This document shows, piece after piece, positions 63,416 to 64,000 of a DNA stretch of 64,000 bases. Made by a program: the position numbers and the translations under genes. How positions within the stretch are numbered: the stretch's first letter is position 1; every line of letters begins with the position of its first letter. The stretch comes from DRYM01 sp964564025 (GTDB lineage Archaea > Thermoproteota > Thermoprotei_A > EX4484-217-1), in contig CAZLZO010000001.1 in NCBI GenBank assembly GCA_964564025.1, positions 159,163 to 223,162 of the forward strand, in the 5' to 3' direction. The notes beneath the pieces were generated by a model. It was not told the DNA's origin, did no database searches, and saw only the letters and a list, made by a program, of their open reading frames with translations.

Positions 63416-64000
63416 TTAAGTCATGGGAGTCATTAGCTTCTCTAACGGCGTCATTTTAAGTGCTGGGTGATCTACTTTCTTAAGGTATTCGAGAAGCTCG
63501 TCCATTGTTTTTGCAACAGTTTCGTCAGCTATTTTATCGTAGAGATCCGGTACTCCTTCTTCTTTACCGCGTCTTATTAGGTCCTCCTTAAGCTCTTCTT
63601 TAAGCGACTTCGGCATCCAAACAACACGCTTAATTCCGCCATCTGCTTTGAAGAACTTTCGTGAAACTATGTAGCGTTTAGATATTCCTACAGTTCCTGG
63701 CGCTTGCTTCCCTCCACCTATCATGCCTGCAAGTGTGCTGAATTTTAGTCCTGTTGGGTTATCACCAACATATTCTCTTGGAATTATTATGAAGCCGTTA
63801 GTTTCGAAGGAGGCTACGAGAACACATTCGAAGCATCCGCAGCTAGTTACAGGGTATGTGAGAGCACTGTATAGATGGTATCTCTTTGTTGCATGATGAG
63901 AGGCTTCGTAGACGAATTTATTTACGCCTTCCCACTCGCCTCTTACAGGGTCAAGGCATTTACCTTTCGGTACTGGTTGGTTAGGTCCTTCGGGCTGAAG
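63416..64000 (-). CDS. cdhC: CODH/ACS beta subunit CdhC (C-terminal part; runs off edge)
   Basis: The frame is open from the stop at 63416 to the window end, giving the last 194 residues of acetyl-CoA synthase beta, which joins CO, a methyl group and CoA on the nickel A-cluster. DPVRGEWEGVNKFVYEASHH is followed by SCGCFECVL, the A-cluster cysteine motif, and GGGKQAPGTVGISKRY. The N-terminal portion lies beyond the window. It converges with mvhA. It ties the locus to the carbonyl branch of the Wood-Ljungdahl pathway. Confidence 0.95.
   Translation of the reverse strand, partial: LQPEGPNQPVPKGKCLDPVRGEWEGVNKFVYEASHHATKRYHLYSALTYPVTSCGCFECVLVASFETNGFIIIPREYVGDNPTGLKFSTLAGMIGGGKQAPGTVGISKRYIVSRKFFKADGGIKRVVWMPKSLKEELKEDLIRRGKEEGVPDLYDKIADETVAKTMDELLEYLKKVDHPALKMTPLEKLMTPMT

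Noticed and set aside
1..64000. CRISPR arrays, insertion sequences, tRNA and rRNA genes
   Set aside because: No regularly spaced repeats, transposase genes, tRNA-like T-loop sequences in noncoding gaps, or rRNA segments were seen by eye.

Overview
The window is AT-rich archaeal DNA, most likely from an uncultured thermophilic TACK-group (Thermoproteota-like) lineage such as the Bathyarchaeia, Nezhaarchaeia or Korarchaeia neighbourhood. The reasons are the archaeal gene set (tetrahydromethanopterin-type pterin genes, an F420-ligase relative, the archaeal short PurA, a membrane Lon-like protease, an HTH_10 regulator), TATA-box promoters, and many TTG/GTG starts. A CODH/ACS beta subunit and an Mvh/Hdr hydrogenase set point to Wood-Ljungdahl-type C1 metabolism. 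There is no methyl-CoM reductase in this window. I could not place the lineage more precisely by reading alone.

Layout. 0-6 kb: C1-carrier biosynthesis (dihydropteroate-synthase-like protein, MptG, MptA, a PTPS/QueD homologue, a CofE relative) and an archaeal NAD-kinase-like protein. 6-11 kb: a complete glycine cleavage set with the P protein split in two (gcvH-gcvT on minus, gcvPA-gcvPB on plus). 11-31 kb: a mixed region with a secreted Lon-like protease, hydrolase, threonine synthase, membrane proteins, UppP, several transporters, a molybdopterin oxidoreductase, a Cbi-type cobalt/nickel ECF transporter operon, MATE and DUF401 transporters, and an ACT-V4R sensor. 31-37 kb: a minus-strand purine operon (guaA, phosphoribosyltransferase, purB, purA) ending in a COG2509 flavoprotein. 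37-44 kb: a degraded methyltransferase, a GC-rich putative structured RNA, DUF364, BioY, small redox or zinc proteins, an MFS transporter, a broken GNAT gene and an HTH_10 regulator. 44-54 kb: a sugar-acid-type catabolic island with a complete TRAP transporter, two DapA-family aldolases, a FGGY kinase, a 2-hydroxyacid dehydrogenase and two SDRs. 54-64 kb: metV-metF diverging from hdrA(mvhD fusion)-hdrA-mvhD-mvhG-mvhA, converging on cdhC, which runs off the right edge.

How it fits together. The first 11 kb and last 10 kb serve one-carbon metabolism: making the pterin carrier, moving C1 units to or from glycine, reducing methylene-carrier to methyl-carrier, and passing methyl groups to acetyl-CoA synthase. 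The right-hand locus looks like a hydrogen-driven, possibly electron-bifurcating, methylene-carrier reductase built from MetF/MetV, two different HdrA proteins and an Mvh hydrogenase, without HdrB or HdrC. That is the most interesting system in the window.

Other signals are a convincing C/D-box sRNA near 16.8 kb, the GC-rich RNA candidate near 37.95 kb, a 110-bp identical tract shared by the two hdrA genes, shared operator-like motifs in the TRAP island, and four damaged or oddly started genes.
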